From: CAVQWH01 sp963718685
Lineage (GTDB): Bacteria > Patescibacteriota > Saccharimonadia > Saccharimonadales > Saccharimonadaceae
Length of the DNA: 64,000 nt
Direction of reading: 5' to 3'
Assembly: GCA_963718685.1 (NCBI GenBank)
Contig: OY970356.1
Span: 496,001-560,000 of the forward strand
Below are positions 34,093 to 43,428 of the stretch, one piece after another. Positions within the stretch are counted from its first letter, which is position 1. Every line of letters starts with the position of its first letter. Below the pieces are notes generated by a model that worked only from the letters and a program-made list of their open reading frames with translations, was not told where the DNA came from and did not search any database. Both the position numbers and the translations under genes were made by a program.

Positions 34093-34887
34093 TTATGAGG
34101 CAATGTCGCGGTTTCGGTAAAAGAACGCGGCTATCAGCAAACTTACGATTGCTACGCCACTCATTACTGCCGCATGTTTCCAGTCGATCGCGCTGATGAA
34201 AATAGCCGGTTGTTCATAGTAATGATAAAGCGTAAATTTAGCCGCAAATTCCAAGTCTTTAATATTCGCCGCCAAAGTTGGGATCAAAATATTCGCCGCT
34301 ACATACAAAGACGCTATCAGGGTGGTTAGGCCTTTTTTGCCGGTGGCAAGGCCTAGCATCAAAGTTAAGCTAGCCGTACTGGCCGTCAGCAGCCAAATCA
34401 AAAAGCTCGACTCCAAAACATGGTTCATGCCTACTGTTTCGTGAATCGAAACCACGCCGACCAAAACGCCAACGCCGCAAGCCGCAGCTATAACCATCGA
34501 CATTATTAAAATAGCCAGCCATTTGGCAGTTACTGTTTTAATTCGCCCGATTGGCAAAGTCTGCAGAGTCTTTAAAGTTCCTTTGTCTTCTTCGCTCACG
34601 CTCAAGTTAAGCCCTACGATAACCGCAAAAATCAAAGTTACCAAAGGTAGGCGAAAGTTCAACACTTGCTGGCTGATGTAATGGTCTATCTGCGTCCAGC
34701 TGAGCGTATCGCCAAGCAGACCTTTTAGCTGATCTGGAGCATGTTGGGTAAGCTGCTCAAAACTGCCGCTGCCTTTAATGGTCGGGAAGAAAACTATGGT
34801 CAGCCAAGCCATAAAAATCGCACCAAGCGACCAGCCAAGCAACGCCCAGCGCTTGTCTTTCAAGCTTTGCCACAGCAGCCACATCAT
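34093..34887 (-). CDS. ABC-2 type transporter permease
   Basis: 264 residues with six membrane helices and a central SEEDKGTLKTLQTLPIGRIKTVTAKW loop, typical of ABC-2 permeases fed by DrrA/Nod-type ATPases. The ATG overlaps the stop of the ATPase gene by 4 bases. The exported substrate cannot be inferred. Confidence 0.88.
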   Translation of the reverse strand: MMWLLWQSLKDKRWALLGWSLGAIFMAWLTIVFFPTIKGSGSFEQLTQHAPDQLKGLLGDTLSWTQIDHYISQQVLNFRLPLVTLIFAVIVGLNLSVSEEDKGTLKTLQTLPIGRIKTVTAKWLAILIMSMVIAAACGVGVLVGVVSIHETVGMNHVLESSFLIWLLTASTASLTLMLGLATGKKGLTTLIASLYVAANILIPTLAANIKDLEFAAKFTLYHYYEQPAIFISAIDWKHAAVMSGVAIVSLLIAAFFYRNRDIAS

Positions 34888-35807
34888 GACTTTTGCTCCT
34901 CTTCTTCAGACTCGTAATAACGCATAAACAGTTCGTCCAGCTCCGGCGGCGCAATAGTAATATCCTCAATTTTCGGCAACGGCAGTGAAATCAAAACTTC
35001 GTTAGGTTTACCGCTCATTTCAAAGTGTGCCAAGCCATCGCTAATAGTAAAGTTCTCAACTCCGCCCAGGCGGCTAACTTGTTTTAGCACGCTATGAGCC
35101 GCGCGAATCGTCACTCGTTTTCTTACTTTGCCCATCAACTTATTCAGCGGTCCCACGGCAATCACTTTGCCTTCTTTAATAAACGCCACGCGGTCGCACA
35201 AAATCTGCACTTCGCTTAACACGTGCGAAGAAACAAAAGCTGTGCCGCCCGCCTCCCGATATTCGGCCATAAGGCGGTTAAACTCTTGCTGAATCAGCGG
35301 ATCCAGCCCGCTGGTTGGTTCATCAAAAATCAGCAGTTTGGTATCGCGTGCCATCGCAGCAATCAAACCGATTTTTTGGCGGTTCCCGCGTGAAAGCGCT
35401 TTAATTTTCTTTTTCAAATCTGCCCTTAGGCGCTTGGCTAAAACTTGAACCCGCTGCTTAGAAATATTGCCGCTAATCCTGCCCACCAGCTGTATATATT
35501 GCTCACCCGTCAAGTGGTCGTAAAATTCCATATCGCCCGCTAAATAGCCGACATCACGCCGCAAGCTGGCGTTATTTTTAACCGGCTGGCCTAAGATAGA
35601 AATCTCGCCTTGATTCGGGCGAATTACATCCAGCAGCAAATTAATCGTAGTACTTTTGCCTGCTCCGTTCGGGCCCAAAAAGCCCAGCACTTCGCCTTCT
35701 TTAACCTCTAAATCAACACCTTCAATCCCGCGACTATGATGACTATAATGCTTTGTAACATTTTTTAGTTCAATCACAGTCTGTTTGTGGGCTGCTTGTG
35801 TTGTCAT
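34884..35807 (-). CDS. ABC transporter ATP-binding protein
   Basis: 307 residues from MTTQAAHKQT. Walker A GPNGAGKST, signature ALSRGNRQKIGLIAAMA (LSRGN in place of LSGGQ), Walker B LLIFDEPTSGLD, then a C-terminal regulatory domain of about 90 residues. Works with the overlapping ABC-2 permease. A longer frame to 35846 lacks a better start signal. Confidence 0.9.
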   Translation of the reverse strand: MTTQAAHKQTVIELKNVTKHYSHHSRGIEGVDLEVKEGEVLGFLGPNGAGKSTTINLLLDVIRPNQGEISILGQPVKNNASLRRDVGYLAGDMEFYDHLTGEQYIQLVGRISGNISKQRVQVLAKRLRADLKKKIKALSRGNRQKIGLIAAMARDTKLLIFDEPTSGLDPLIQQEFNRLMAEYREAGGTAFVSSHVLSEVQILCDRVAFIKEGKVIAVGPLNKLMGKVRKRVTIRAAHSVLKQVSRLGGVENFTISDGLAHFEMSGKPNEVLISLPLPKIEDITIAPPELDELFMRYYESEEEEQKS

Positions 35808-35849
35808 CTTACCTACAAATATACGCTGACTTTGCAGCTCAGGCAAGCT

Positions 35850-37052
35850 TTAACTGTGGTAATAGCGCTTTAGCCAAGTCTCTTTAAAATCTTCAAAGTT
35901 CTGCTCTTCAATGCTTTTTCGAATGTCGTCCACCAGCTTCACAATAAACCTTTCATTGTGAATCGTCGCCAAAGTTGCGGCCAAGATTTCTTTGGCTCTG
36001 AAAAGATGCTGCAAATATGCTTTGGTGTAATGCCCACAGGTGTAACAATCGCAGTTTTCATCTAGTGGCGTAAAGTCTGTTTTATAACGTGCTCCGCGAA
36101 TGTTAATTCGCCCAGTCGGCGTATATAAGCTGGCGTTTCGCGCCACGCGGGCAGGTGAAACGCAATCAAACGTATCAATCCCCTGCTCAATGGCGATAAA
36201 AATATCATCCGGCTCGCTAATGCCCAGCAAATGGCGTGGTTTGTTTTCAGGCAGCTCTCCGTTCACCCAGCGTAAAATCTCGCCTAGTCTAGATTTTTCA
36301 ATCGCGCCGCCAATCCCAAAACCATCAAAGTCTAGCTTACTCAAATCTTTGGCGGCCTTTCGGCGCAAATCTTCATAATTCGCCCCTTGCACTACGCCTA
36401 GCAAAGCTTGGTAAGGTTTACTCGGCTGCTGTTTGCTTAGTTTTTTATGCTCGGCAATGCAACGTCTCGCCCAATTCAGCGTACGCTCCAACGCTTCCAC
36501 CTGATATTCATAACTATCGTGCAAAGTCGTCAGCTCATCAAAAGCAAAGATGATATCCGCGCCTATCTTGTGCTGCACTTGCATGGAAATTTCCGGTGTA
36601 AACCAGTGCATACTGCCATCTAGGTGCGACTTAAAAGTTACGCCCTCATCGTCCACCCAAGCCAGCCGCTCTTTTTTGCTCGGCGGTTTTTCAAGCTCCT
36701 GGCCTTCCATATCAACCACTTTTTTAAAACCAACGCCCAGCGACATCACCTGAAAGCCACCCGAATCGGTAAATGTCGGCTTGCTCCAATTCATAAATTC
36801 GCCCAAACCGCCCGCCGCTTCCACTACATCCGCGCCTGGCTGCAGATATAAATGATAGGCATTTGCTAACACGGCCTGCGCGCCCAGAGTTTCAAGTTGC
36901 TCTGGCACTAGCGCCTTTAAAGTAGCCTTCGTGCCAACGGCAATGAAAGCCGGCGTTTTAATTTCGCCATGAGGCGTAGAAATGACACCCGTTCTCGCTA
37001 GCGTGCCATCAAGTTTTTTGCCAACTTTAAAACCAAATTTATTCTGAGTCAC
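35850..37052 (-). CDS. tgt: Queuine tRNA-ribosyltransferase
   Basis: 400 residues. Catalytic motif DSGGFQVMSLG, substrate stretch GGAIEKSRLGEI and nucleophile Asp in DTFDCVSPARVARNASLYT. The zinc site is CDCYTCGHYTKAYLQHLF with a distant His. It exchanges guanine-34 for a queuine precursor in tRNAs. A small insertion (MEGQELEKPPSKKERLAW) lengthens it by about 20 residues, and PAR replaces the usual PTR. The start is GTG. Confidence 0.93.
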   Translation of the reverse strand: MTQNKFGFKVGKKLDGTLARTGVISTPHGEIKTPAFIAVGTKATLKALVPEQLETLGAQAVLANAYHLYLQPGADVVEAAGGLGEFMNWSKPTFTDSGGFQVMSLGVGFKKVVDMEGQELEKPPSKKERLAWVDDEGVTFKSHLDGSMHWFTPEISMQVQHKIGADIIFAFDELTTLHDSYEYQVEALERTLNWARRCIAEHKKLSKQQPSKPYQALLGVVQGANYEDLRRKAAKDLSKLDFDGFGIGGAIEKSRLGEILRWVNGELPENKPRHLLGISEPDDIFIAIEQGIDTFDCVSPARVARNASLYTPTGRINIRGARYKTDFTPLDENCDCYTCGHYTKAYLQHLFRAKEILAATLATIHNERFIVKLVDDIRKSIEEQNFEDFKETWLKRYYHS

Positions 37053-37086
37053 TTTATTCTAGATTACCTTATTTGCCCAAGAGCTA

Positions 37087-38040
37087 CTATTCAAGCTCAA
37101 GATCATCAAAACCCGCACGAACTCTTTCCATGTTTGACTCAAGCTTAAAGTAAGAGTCAGATATAGGCACTATCATCATGTCTTCTTCATCACCCTCAAC
37201 ATAAGGATCCGCGCCGGTAAAAAGCAAAGCTGCCACAGACTCGGTGTCATTTTCGCCCGATGTATCACCTTTTAATGCCGGAACGGACACAAGCAAAATG
37301 CCAGAAGGCCTAGCAACTCTTCGCTGCCAGTCTGCAGCCTTTTTTCGCCTGAATACACCGCTACCCTCTTCGTCAGCTTGAGCCGAGAAATAAATTCCTT
37401 TGAACGCTACGCTATAGGGCACGGAGTCGTTAAAATTAAGCAGCTTGTTTAAGTAAGCTTCAACCATAGCCCTGAATTCGTTCGGATCCACCTTGTCGGG
37501 GTCATGATCAAACAAAAAGCCCTTCAATGCCTTAGTAGCCTCAACTACGCTATCACTGTTCAAAAGAGCTATATCCAAATCTGCCTTAAGGTCAGGGTAG
37601 TGATATGCCATAGCTTGCGCCGCTTCATCATCTTTTTGTATAGCTGGCTTTATATCAACAGATTTTTCCTCGTCAGGATCAAGCAAAAGAGTATCGACGA
37701 TTACTCCTTCGCTCATCACACCTAAATAATGGCAGAGCTTGCGTTTGCCATCTTTTTCCATTACGCCGGCGCCTAAAGAAACTAGCCGTTGTTCGTTTAA
37801 TAGAAGTTCCTTGCCTTCCGACGTATAAACTTTTCCCGTTACCACACACATAGTGTCAAGATAATGCCAGTCTTCATCTAAACCATCGACCAGTTCGCCT
37901 ACCGCTTCTGAGTCCATACCTTCTTGGTGAGCCACAATATCAGCATCTCGAATATCAGCGTGAAACCTTTGAAAGGCTGCATCTGGTTCAACTATTCTCT
38001 CTAGGTCTAAGCCACCTACTTGAAAACGTTCATCTGCCAC
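37087..38040 (-). CDS. Hypothetical acidic protein
   Basis: 317 residues, strongly acidic and soluble, with alternating beta-like segments and no signal or membrane helix. No motif is recognised. It lies between tgt and a zinc-protease gene on the same strand, spaced by 34 and 51 bases. Confidence 0.6.
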   Translation of the reverse strand: MADERFQVGGLDLERIVEPDAAFQRFHADIRDADIVAHQEGMDSEAVGELVDGLDEDWHYLDTMCVVTGKVYTSEGKELLLNEQRLVSLGAGVMEKDGKRKLCHYLGVMSEGVIVDTLLLDPDEEKSVDIKPAIQKDDEAAQAMAYHYPDLKADLDIALLNSDSVVEATKALKGFLFDHDPDKVDPNEFRAMVEAYLNKLLNFNDSVPYSVAFKGIYFSAQADEEGSGVFRRKKAADWQRRVARPSGILLVSVPALKGDTSGENDTESVAALLFTGADPYVEGDEEDMMIVPISDSYFKLESNMERVRAGFDDLELE

Positions 38041-38091
38041 AAAGCCACGCCTTTCTGCCCACTATTTAATACTTTATTTATTTTAACACAT

Positions 38092-38469
38092 TTACTCTGT
38101 TCCGTCGAGTTTATGTATGTGGTGATGATCCAAGCCAAAGTGGTGGGCAATTTCGTGCCACAAGGTGTGGCGCACCCGGGCTTTTAAATCGCCAATATCG
38201 CGGCTAGCCCAAATCAACGGCTTTTTAAAAAGCGTAATTTTATCCGGCAGCACCAGGTTATAGCCTGCGCCGCGCTTTGGCAGCGGCACGCCTTCGTAAA
38301 GGCCAAGCAGAGTTTGGTTATTTTTTAACTTAGCCTTCTGGCGCTGGGCTTGGCTTGGCTCGTCGTCATAAACGATAGCCACGTTATTCATCTGGGTAGT
38401 ATATTTTTTAGGCAAACTTTCCAGCGCTTCTTCAGCAATAGCGGCAAATGTTTCATCCGAGACTTGCAT
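38092..38469 (-). CDS. Small zincin-like metallopeptidase
   Basis: 125 residues. The metzincin-like site HEIAHHFGLDH (HExxHxxGxxH) is near the C-terminus, as in the DUF1025-type metallopeptidase family. The protein has no signal peptide and is likely cytoplasmic. Neighbours give no substrate. Confidence 0.85.
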   Translation of the reverse strand: MQVSDETFAAIAEEALESLPKKYTTQMNNVAIVYDDEPSQAQRQKAKLKNNQTLLGLYEGVPLPKRGAGYNLVLPDKITLFKKPLIWASRDIGDLKARVRHTLWHEIAHHFGLDHHHIHKLDGTE

Positions 38470-38481
38470 CTTAGCTGGTTT

Positions 38482-39645
38482 CTAAGCTTTTTTCTTTCTA
38501 ACAGCGCCGGTTTTCTTCTGGTAATGGCCGGTATAGATAGTGCTTAGCTGTGCGCCCACGCCGAACCAAACCACGGCCAACATCGCAAAGAAGCCGATTA
38601 TCGGAATAAAGTAAACTACAAGCACCACAAAGCTGCCAAGCAGCATAATCGGCACCGGTTGTTTAGATTGTTTTAGTAGCAATCGGCCAACCGAGTAGCC
38701 GGCAATAGGCCCGCTTAGGAAAAGTAGCAAGAACCATATCAACAGCATTAGAAGTGCCAATGGAATGCCAACTATCGTAATCATCAATGCCAAGATAATC
38801 AGCGGTACAATTAGCGAAGCTACCAAACCGACTAAAATCGTGCGGCCGGGCTGAGTCAAAATATTCTCGGCCACATAGTGCACTTTTCTAGGAAATGCCA
38901 GCACGACTGCTAGTGACACAATCAACATAGAGACCAAAAAGTACAGCCATGCTCCACTGGCTAGTGGTGCCACAACATGAACACCTTTATTCTCGTGATC
39001 GTTCATTGGCTCCGAGCGTTGCACGCTTCCACCAACCTTTGAACCTTTTGCTTGTTCAACTTCATTCTTGCTGGTGTAAGCGATATCACCGCCCACAGAA
39101 GAACTCTTGCCAAGCTCAAGCTGGCGCACATCGCCGTTTACATCACGGCCAACACTGCCGTTAACATTGATATTATCGCCGTTAGCCAGCAAATCGCGGC
39201 CAACCTTGCCATTAAGCGTGGCATGCTGGCTCATAACCGTAGCGTCACGGCCAACAGAGCTTTTAGAATCGGTTGTAAATGTTTGGCCTGCCACCGTAGC
39301 ATTGCCAACCACATCGCCGCCAAGCGTTACGCTCTGGCCTGCCAGGCGAACATCACCTGTCACGCTAGCGTCAACCCGCACGCTTTGCCCGGCGCAAATC
39401 ACATCGCCGTGCACTATGCCGGTAATATCCACGTTCTGTCCGGCACAAAAAATGTCGCCATCCACTTCACCGGCGACCGTTACGTTACTGCCCGCGATAT
39501 AAAGCGAGCTGTTTATCTTCTCGCCTTTGGCCAGGTTCGGGCTGTCACCTGTTTTAAATGTGCCGGCCGCACTGGCCGCTCCGCCAACTAAAAACACTCC
39601 TAGCACAACGGCTAAAAGCGCGCCTAAAATCCTTTTATATTTCAT
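38482..39645 (-). CDS. Bactofilin-like beta-helix protein fused to a membrane domain
   Basis: 387 residues from MKYKRILG (AAGGGGGAA upstream). A signal peptide or helix (about 5-27) is followed by a polymer-forming right-handed helix made of short repeats such as VTVAGEVDGDIFCAGQNVDITGIVHGDV (residues about 45-190), then a linker and four to five membrane helices (about 220-370). The repeat side is predicted outside the cell, unlike cytoplasmic bactofilins. A basic tail ends the protein. Function unknown, possibly envelope scaffolding. Confidence 0.75.
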   Translation of the reverse strand: MKYKRILGALLAVVLGVFLVGGAASAAGTFKTGDSPNLAKGEKINSSLYIAGSNVTVAGEVDGDIFCAGQNVDITGIVHGDVICAGQSVRVDASVTGDVRLAGQSVTLGGDVVGNATVAGQTFTTDSKSSVGRDATVMSQHATLNGKVGRDLLANGDNINVNGSVGRDVNGDVRQLELGKSSSVGGDIAYTSKNEVEQAKGSKVGGSVQRSEPMNDHENKGVHVVAPLASGAWLYFLVSMLIVSLAVVLAFPRKVHYVAENILTQPGRTILVGLVASLIVPLIILALMITIVGIPLALLMLLIWFLLLFLSGPIAGYSVGRLLLKQSKQPVPIMLLGSFVVLVVYFIPIIGFFAMLAVVWFGVGAQLSTIYTGHYQKKTGAVRKKKA

Positions 39646-39715
39646 AACCATTCCCCCTTATCCTACTTTTAATTATACACCCGTTTACCAAATAAATGCC
39701 CCAAGCAAAATCTAG

Positions 39716-39744
39716 TTGAGAAATATTTCTATTTATTATATAAT
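39716..39744 (+). promoter_or_regulatory. Promoter and palindrome of the Gam-like gene
   Basis: TTGAGA, a 17-base spacer and consensus TATAAT. A perfect 12-bp palindrome AGAAATATTTCT (39719-39730) overlaps the -35 and spacer, so it could be an operator. Confidence 0.75.
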
Positions 39745-39789
39745 CTTACTACTAGTCTTCTAGAGTACCTACATATAGCGAGGTGGAAA

Positions 39790-40326
39790 ATGGCTAACGA
39801 CCTAGCCAAAGAGGCCGATGAGCTCCTGGAGTCTATCGGCGACGTTATAAACAAGCTGGAGATCCAAGAAAACCAGCTTAACGAACGCATCAAAAAAGTC
39901 AAAGGCGAGTTCGGCGACAAAATCGACGAGCTCACCAAGCGGCGCGACGACTTGGCCGGCCAGCTCGCCGGTCTGGCAAAACAGCACCGCAAAGAGCTGG
40001 TCGAGCCCGGCACTAAGATGATTTCGCTGCGTCACGGCCAAATCAGGTGGCGGCGGTCGCCACGGGCGCTTGAGGTGGAGGACCACGAGGCCATCATTAT
40101 TGAGCGAATTCGTCGGCTTCGCGGTCTACGCACGTTCACTCGCGTAGGCAAACGCACGCTCGACAAAACCAAGCTCAAGGCAGCGCCCGGCTTCGTCACC
40201 AGGGTGAAAGGTCTCAAAATCACCCAAACCGAAGACCTGGTCATCGACCCGGCCAAAGTTCAAAGCGAGATCGTCCGCACGGGCGACCCGCTCAAATTCC
40301 CTGCCAGCCAAGAAGGAGAGGACTAG
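39790..40326 (+). CDS. Mu Gam-like DNA-end-binding protein
   Basis: 178 residues. A coiled coil (about 5-70: IQENQLNERIKKVKGEFGDKIDELTKRRDDLAGQL) leads into the Gam core with GQIRWRRSPRAL, RRLRGLRTFTRVGKRTLDKTKLKA and VTRVKGLKITQTEDLVIDP, as in phage Mu Gam. Mu Gam binds double-stranded DNA ends and blocks nucleases; it is a distant relative of Ku. The gene is visibly richer in G+C than its neighbours, stands alone, and has its own promoter, Shine-Dalgarno (GAGGTGG) and terminator. No other phage gene is nearby. Confidence 0.85.
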   Translation: MANDLAKEADELLESIGDVINKLEIQENQLNERIKKVKGEFGDKIDELTKRRDDLAGQLAGLAKQHRKELVEPGTKMISLRHGQIRWRRSPRALEVEDHEAIIIERIRRLRGLRTFTRVGKRTLDKTKLKAAPGFVTRVKGLKITQTEDLVIDPAKVQSEIVRTGDPLKFPASQEGED

Positions 40327-40330
40327 AAAC

Positions 40331-40358
40331 CGCCCCAGTGTTTAAAAGCACTGGGGCG
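40331..40358 (+). terminator. Hairpin between the Gam-like gene and hsdR
   Basis: A perfect 10-bp stem CGCCCCAGTG/CACTGGGGCG with an 8-base loop, 5 bases after the Gam stop and 8 bases from the convergent hsdR stop. T-runs are weak on both sides, so it may serve both directions. Confidence 0.7.
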
Positions 40359-40365
40359 AATCTAA

Positions 40366-43300
40366 TTATGCTTGCTTTTTACTCCACTCTTCACCAAACA
40401 AACTAGCTTGTTCAAGCACTAAATCTGTAGCTACTTTCTCTTCATCTGGTGGATATCCATATTCGCGCAAAGCTCGCTTAACTTCTCGTCGTAACAATGC
40501 CTGCGCACTTGAGCGAAGCGTCCAATCAACACTAAGGTTTTTTCTAATTCTTTCAACTAAAATTCTAGCTAGATTTCTCAATTTTTCATCACCCATAACT
40601 TTACGTGCACTGCCATTCTGGACTAAGGCATCGTAAAAAGCTATCTCATCCGATGACAGCCCTAGACTTTCAGCTTCCTTGTCCGAGTCTCGCATGTTTT
40701 TAGCAATTTTTATCAACTCTTCAATAACCTGCGCCGCTTCAATTGTATTGTTCTTATACTTCAACAAGGCTTTCTCGAGCATATCAGCAAAAGAGCGGGC
40801 CTTTACAGCATTTGTGTTAAATTTAGCCTTAATTTCATCGTTAAGAAGTTTTTGCAAGGCTTCTACGGCAAGATTCTTGTGTTCCATATTACGAACTTCA
40901 GCTAAAAACTCATCCGACAATATTGAAATGTTGGGCTTTTCAATCCCAGCAGCTTCAAAAATATCAACCACACCGGCAGGTGCTATTGCCTTATCTACAA
41001 TTTGCCTAATCGCCAAGCCATAATCTTCATCGGTTTTTCCTTTTTCTACCAGCTTAGCTAAACGTGCTTTTACGGCCTGAAAGAAAGCTAATTCTTCGCG
41101 TATTGCCAATGCGTCAGGATGAGGCACAGACAAAGCAAAAGCCTTAGAAAGTTCCAGCACATGCTGCTTTAAACGCTCTTCGCCTTCTTCTTGTTTCAAG
41201 ATAAGTTCTTGAGCATTTAAGATTATCTGTAGCTGCTCCGATGTCCCAGCTTTAAAGTATTTTTTATAGTCAAACCCGTGAAACAGGTCGCATACAATTT
41301 CATATTTTTGTTTCATCATAGCAACTGCTTCTTCTTGATCAAGAGCTGGCTTGCCCTTACCACCACTAAGTGTGTAATCGCTCAGCGCATTGCGTAACGC
41401 GCCAGCAATTCCTAAATAATCAACAACTAAGCTGCCTGGCTTATCTTTATAAACGCGGTTAATTCTAGCTATTGCCTGCATTAAGTTATGGCCTTTTATA
41501 GGTTTATCTAGGTACATCGTGTGTAAGCTAGGTACATCAAAACCTGTTAGCCACATATCACAAACAATCACTAATTTAAGAGGCGAGTCAGCTTTTTTCA
41601 TATGTTCAGCCAGCTCTTTTCGTCTCTGCTTGTTACGAATATGTTCTTGCCAAGCCAGCTCGTCTGTAGCCGAACCAGACATGACTACTTTTAAAAATCC
41701 CTGTTTATCGTCTTTGCTATACCATTCCGGGCGGATTTCTACCAATGCATCGTGTAGCTCTACTGCAATTCGTCGGCTCATAGTTACAATCATGCCTTTT
41801 CCGTCCATCACACTCAGGCGGTTTTCAAAATGCTCAACGATATCTTGGGCAATGCGTTTTATACGTTTTTCATTTCCGACTATAGCTTCCGCTTGCGCCC
41901 ACTTGCCTTTTAGCTCTTCTTTTCGGGTCAACTCTTCACCTTTAGTCAGCTCGTCAAAATCTTTATCAATCGTCTTTCGCATCTCTTCGTTAATATCAAG
42001 ATCAATCAAACGCGACTCATAAAAAATCGGCACCGTAGATTTATCTTCTACTGCCTGCTCAATATCGTAAATATCTATATAATCACCAAAAACTGCTGGA
42101 GTGTTTTTATCTTCCGCTTCAATTGGCGTTCCGGTAAAGCCAATGAAGTTTGCATTAGGCAGCGCATCGCGAATGTGTTTAGCAAAGCCATCCATAAAGT
42201 TATATTGGCTACGGTGCGCTTCATCGGCCATAACTATGACGTTGTTGCGATCACTTAGTAAAGGAAAGCTTTTGCCATCTTCTGGAAAGAATTTAGCGTT
42301 AGTCGTAAATATCACTCCACCAGATTTTACTTTTAATAGCTCTTTTAAGTTTTCGCGACTCTCGGCTTGCTTTGGAGCCTGTCTTAGTAATTCTTTACAG
42401 CCGCTGAAAGTTCCAAACAGTTGGTCGTCTAAGTCATTCCTGTCTGTTATCACCACAATCGTTGGGTTATTAAACTGCTTCTTTTCGTCAAGCACTAATT
42501 TTCCAGCTAAGAATGCCATGCTAAGTGACTTGCCCGACCCTTGCGTATGCCAAACCACACCGATTTTATGGTCACCGTTCATAGCGTTAGTGGTAGCCGC
42601 CAAAGCCTTATTAACTGCCCAATATTGATGATAACCAGCCAGTTTCTTTACTAATGCCTCGTCACTTTCGCCTTCTCGCTCAAAGACCACATAATTGCGC
42701 ACAATATCTAACAATCTGGCCCTATCGCACATTCCCCGCAGCAGCACCTCCATCATTGGCACGCCAGAATGTTCTTTATCTCCATTTACAGTTTTCCAGG
42801 CATTAAACCTCTCATAATCCGCAGTTATTGTGCCGGCTTCGGCTTCTATTCCATCAGTTATTACCAGCAATTCATTAAAACGAAATAGCGTTGGCACTTC
42901 ATCCATATATGTTTGCAGTTGGTTATAGGCTTTTTTAATTGTGGCCTTTTCGTCGCTTGGGTCTTTTATCTCAATCACACCTAGCGGCAAGCCATTTACA
43001 AAAAGTACAATATCCGGCCGGCGGTTATTTTCGCCCTGTATTACAGTTAGCTGATTAACGGCTATAAATTTATTGTTATACAGATTATCTTCATCAAATA
43101 GCTTAACTTTTTTGGTGCGTATTTCACCGTCTTTTGCACGATATTCTATATCTACACCGTTAACTAAAAGTTTGTGAAATTCGTGGTTATCAAGCAGCAA
43201 GTTTGGGGCGCTACTTTGCTTTATCTTTTTTACTGCTTCTTCTAGCTCTTCCGAGGAAAGTTCGTTGATTTTTGTAAGCGCAGAACGTAGCTTACTTTCT

Positions 43301-43428
43301 AAAATTACATCGCTATATTGCCGTCTAGTATCCTCGCCATCAGGTCCAATATCTGGGCCATGCAAAACTTCCCACCTTAAATCAGCTAATATTTTTAGTG
43401 CTTCTTGCTCTACTTTATCCTCGGTCAT
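40366..43428 (-). CDS. hsdR: Type I restriction endonuclease subunit R
   Basis: 1020 residues. The N-terminal nuclease has RRPDIVLFVNGLPLGVIEIKDP (D and ExK catalytic residues). The translocase motor shows Walker A HTQGSGKSLSMAF, the DEAH-box ADEAHRSQ, FTGTPIE and the motif VI region MQAIARINRVYKDK. A helical C-terminal part contacts the methylase. It cuts DNA lacking the HsdM mark after translocation. It is last in a seven-gene overlapping operon. Confidence 0.96.
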   Translation of the reverse strand: MTEDKVEQEALKILADLRWEVLHGPDIGPDGEDTRRQYSDVILESKLRSALTKINELSSEELEEAVKKIKQSSAPNLLLDNHEFHKLLVNGVDIEYRAKDGEIRTKKVKLFDEDNLYNNKFIAVNQLTVIQGENNRRPDIVLFVNGLPLGVIEIKDPSDEKATIKKAYNQLQTYMDEVPTLFRFNELLVITDGIEAEAGTITADYERFNAWKTVNGDKEHSGVPMMEVLLRGMCDRARLLDIVRNYVVFEREGESDEALVKKLAGYHQYWAVNKALAATTNAMNGDHKIGVVWHTQGSGKSLSMAFLAGKLVLDEKKQFNNPTIVVITDRNDLDDQLFGTFSGCKELLRQAPKQAESRENLKELLKVKSGGVIFTTNAKFFPEDGKSFPLLSDRNNVIVMADEAHRSQYNFMDGFAKHIRDALPNANFIGFTGTPIEAEDKNTPAVFGDYIDIYDIEQAVEDKSTVPIFYESRLIDLDINEEMRKTIDKDFDELTKGEELTRKEELKGKWAQAEAIVGNEKRIKRIAQDIVEHFENRLSVMDGKGMIVTMSRRIAVELHDALVEIRPEWYSKDDKQGFLKVVMSGSATDELAWQEHIRNKQRRKELAEHMKKADSPLKLVIVCDMWLTGFDVPSLHTMYLDKPIKGHNLMQAIARINRVYKDKPGSLVVDYLGIAGALRNALSDYTLSGGKGKPALDQEEAVAMMKQKYEIVCDLFHGFDYKKYFKAGTSEQLQIILNAQELILKQEEGEERLKQHVLELSKAFALSVPHPDALAIREELAFFQAVKARLAKLVEKGKTDEDYGLAIRQIVDKAIAPAGVVDIFEAAGIEKPNISILSDEFLAEVRNMEHKNLAVEALQKLLNDEIKAKFNTNAVKARSFADMLEKALLKYKNNTIEAAQVIEELIKIAKNMRDSDKEAESLGLSSDEIAFYDALVQNGSARKVMGDEKLRNLARILVERIRKNLSVDWTLRSSAQALLRREVKRALREYGYPPDEEKVATDLVLEQASLFGEEWSKKQA

